This document shows positions 7,027 through 7,140 of a stretch of DNA of 7,140 bases, one piece after another. The notes under the pieces are model-generated. The model did not search any database. It was not told where the DNA came from and saw nothing but the letters and a program-made list of their open reading frames with translations. The stretch's first letter is position 1, and every line of letters begins with the position of its first letter. The position numbers and the translations under genes are program-made. This DNA is from Bacillota bacterium (lineage in GTDB: Bacteria > Bacillota > Clostridia > Acetivibrionales > DSM-1351): positions 1 to 7,140 of the forward strand of contig JAEZIV010000232.1 of assembly GCA_023436515.1 (NCBI GenBank), written 5' to 3'.

Positions 7027-7058
7027 GTTAAATTCCACTTTGCATGGTTAAATTCCAC
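7027..7058. repeat. Two 12-bp direct repeats, 20 bp apart
   Basis: GTTAAATTCCAC occurs at 7027-7038 and again, identically, at 7047-7058, giving a period of 20 bp (about two helical turns). The bases between are TTTGCATG. Such spaced copies are typical of protein binding sites, for example operator pairs or the repeated transposase-binding sites at the ends of IS21-type elements. No transposase gene is visible in the window, so the identity is open. Confidence 0.7.
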
Positions 7059-7105
7059 CCCATATTGGAAGGTAATGCATAATCTGAATGAAAAATAGTT
7101 TACTA

Positions 7106-7134
7106 CTGTCTTTTTAATATATATTTGCTATAAT
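7106..7134 (+). promoter_or_regulatory. Promoter reading rightward out of the window
   Basis: TGCTATAAT at 7126-7134 is a perfect TATAAT with the TGn extension. A weak -35 candidate, CTGTCT (7106-7111, 3 of 6), lies 17 bases upstream. The start site would fall at about 7141, just beyond the window. The 12-bp direct repeats lie about 70-115 bases upstream of that start. Confidence 0.55.
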
Positions 7135-7140
7135 CAGAAG

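Larger units (their letters stand above)
6861..7140. other. Gene-free region at the right edge
   Basis: No convincing protein or RNA gene lies in these 280 bases. The left part (6861-6960) is very AT-rich and holds the operon promoter and ribosome binding site. The middle has a plus-strand GGAGGG at 7010-7015, followed by ATG 7020 whose frame stops after three codons. Two 12-bp direct repeats follow at 7027-7058, and an extended -10 promoter reads out of the window at 7126-7134. Confidence 0.6.

Overview
The window is AT-rich bacterial DNA with tightly packed genes, clear AGGAGG-type ribosome binding sites and TATAAT-type promoters. The protein sequences look like a low-GC Gram-positive organism, most likely in the Clostridia. 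That placement is an inference from composition and gene content; no rRNA or other marker gene is present.

Left half, plus strand (1-2161): the 3' part of a small three-helix membrane protein that runs in from outside the window, a HAD-superfamily phosphatase of the beta-phosphoglucomutase-like type, and a DMT/EamA-family transporter. These genes have no obvious functional link. At least the last two may have their own promoters. A 20-bp perfect hairpin at about 2200-2246 lies between the transporter and the convergent minus-strand operon and probably stops transcription from both sides.

Right half, minus strand (6860 down to 2266): a compact three-gene operon. A MoxR-type AAA+ ATPase is followed, with a 14-nt overlap, by a DUF58 membrane protein. 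Four bases further on comes a large multi-pass membrane protein with an external transglutaminase-like domain and a cytoplasmic C-terminal domain (TgpA/YebA type). The order matches the widespread moxR-DUF58-transglutaminase cluster (yeaC-yeaD-yebA in Bacillus subtilis). The likely arrangement is an ATPase acting as a chaperone or remodeller on the DUF58 partner, which is tied to a membrane enzyme working outside the cell. The substrate is unknown.

Right edge (6861-7140): about 280 bases with no gene. It holds a probable operon promoter on the minus strand, a strong plus-strand ribosome binding site leading into a reading frame that stops after three codons, two 12-bp direct repeats exactly 20 bp apart, and an extended -10 promoter pointing out of the window. 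Together these hint at the edge of a mobile element or a regulated gene that begins just beyond the window. No clearly new system is demonstrated; the transglutaminase operon and the right edge are the best places to look further.
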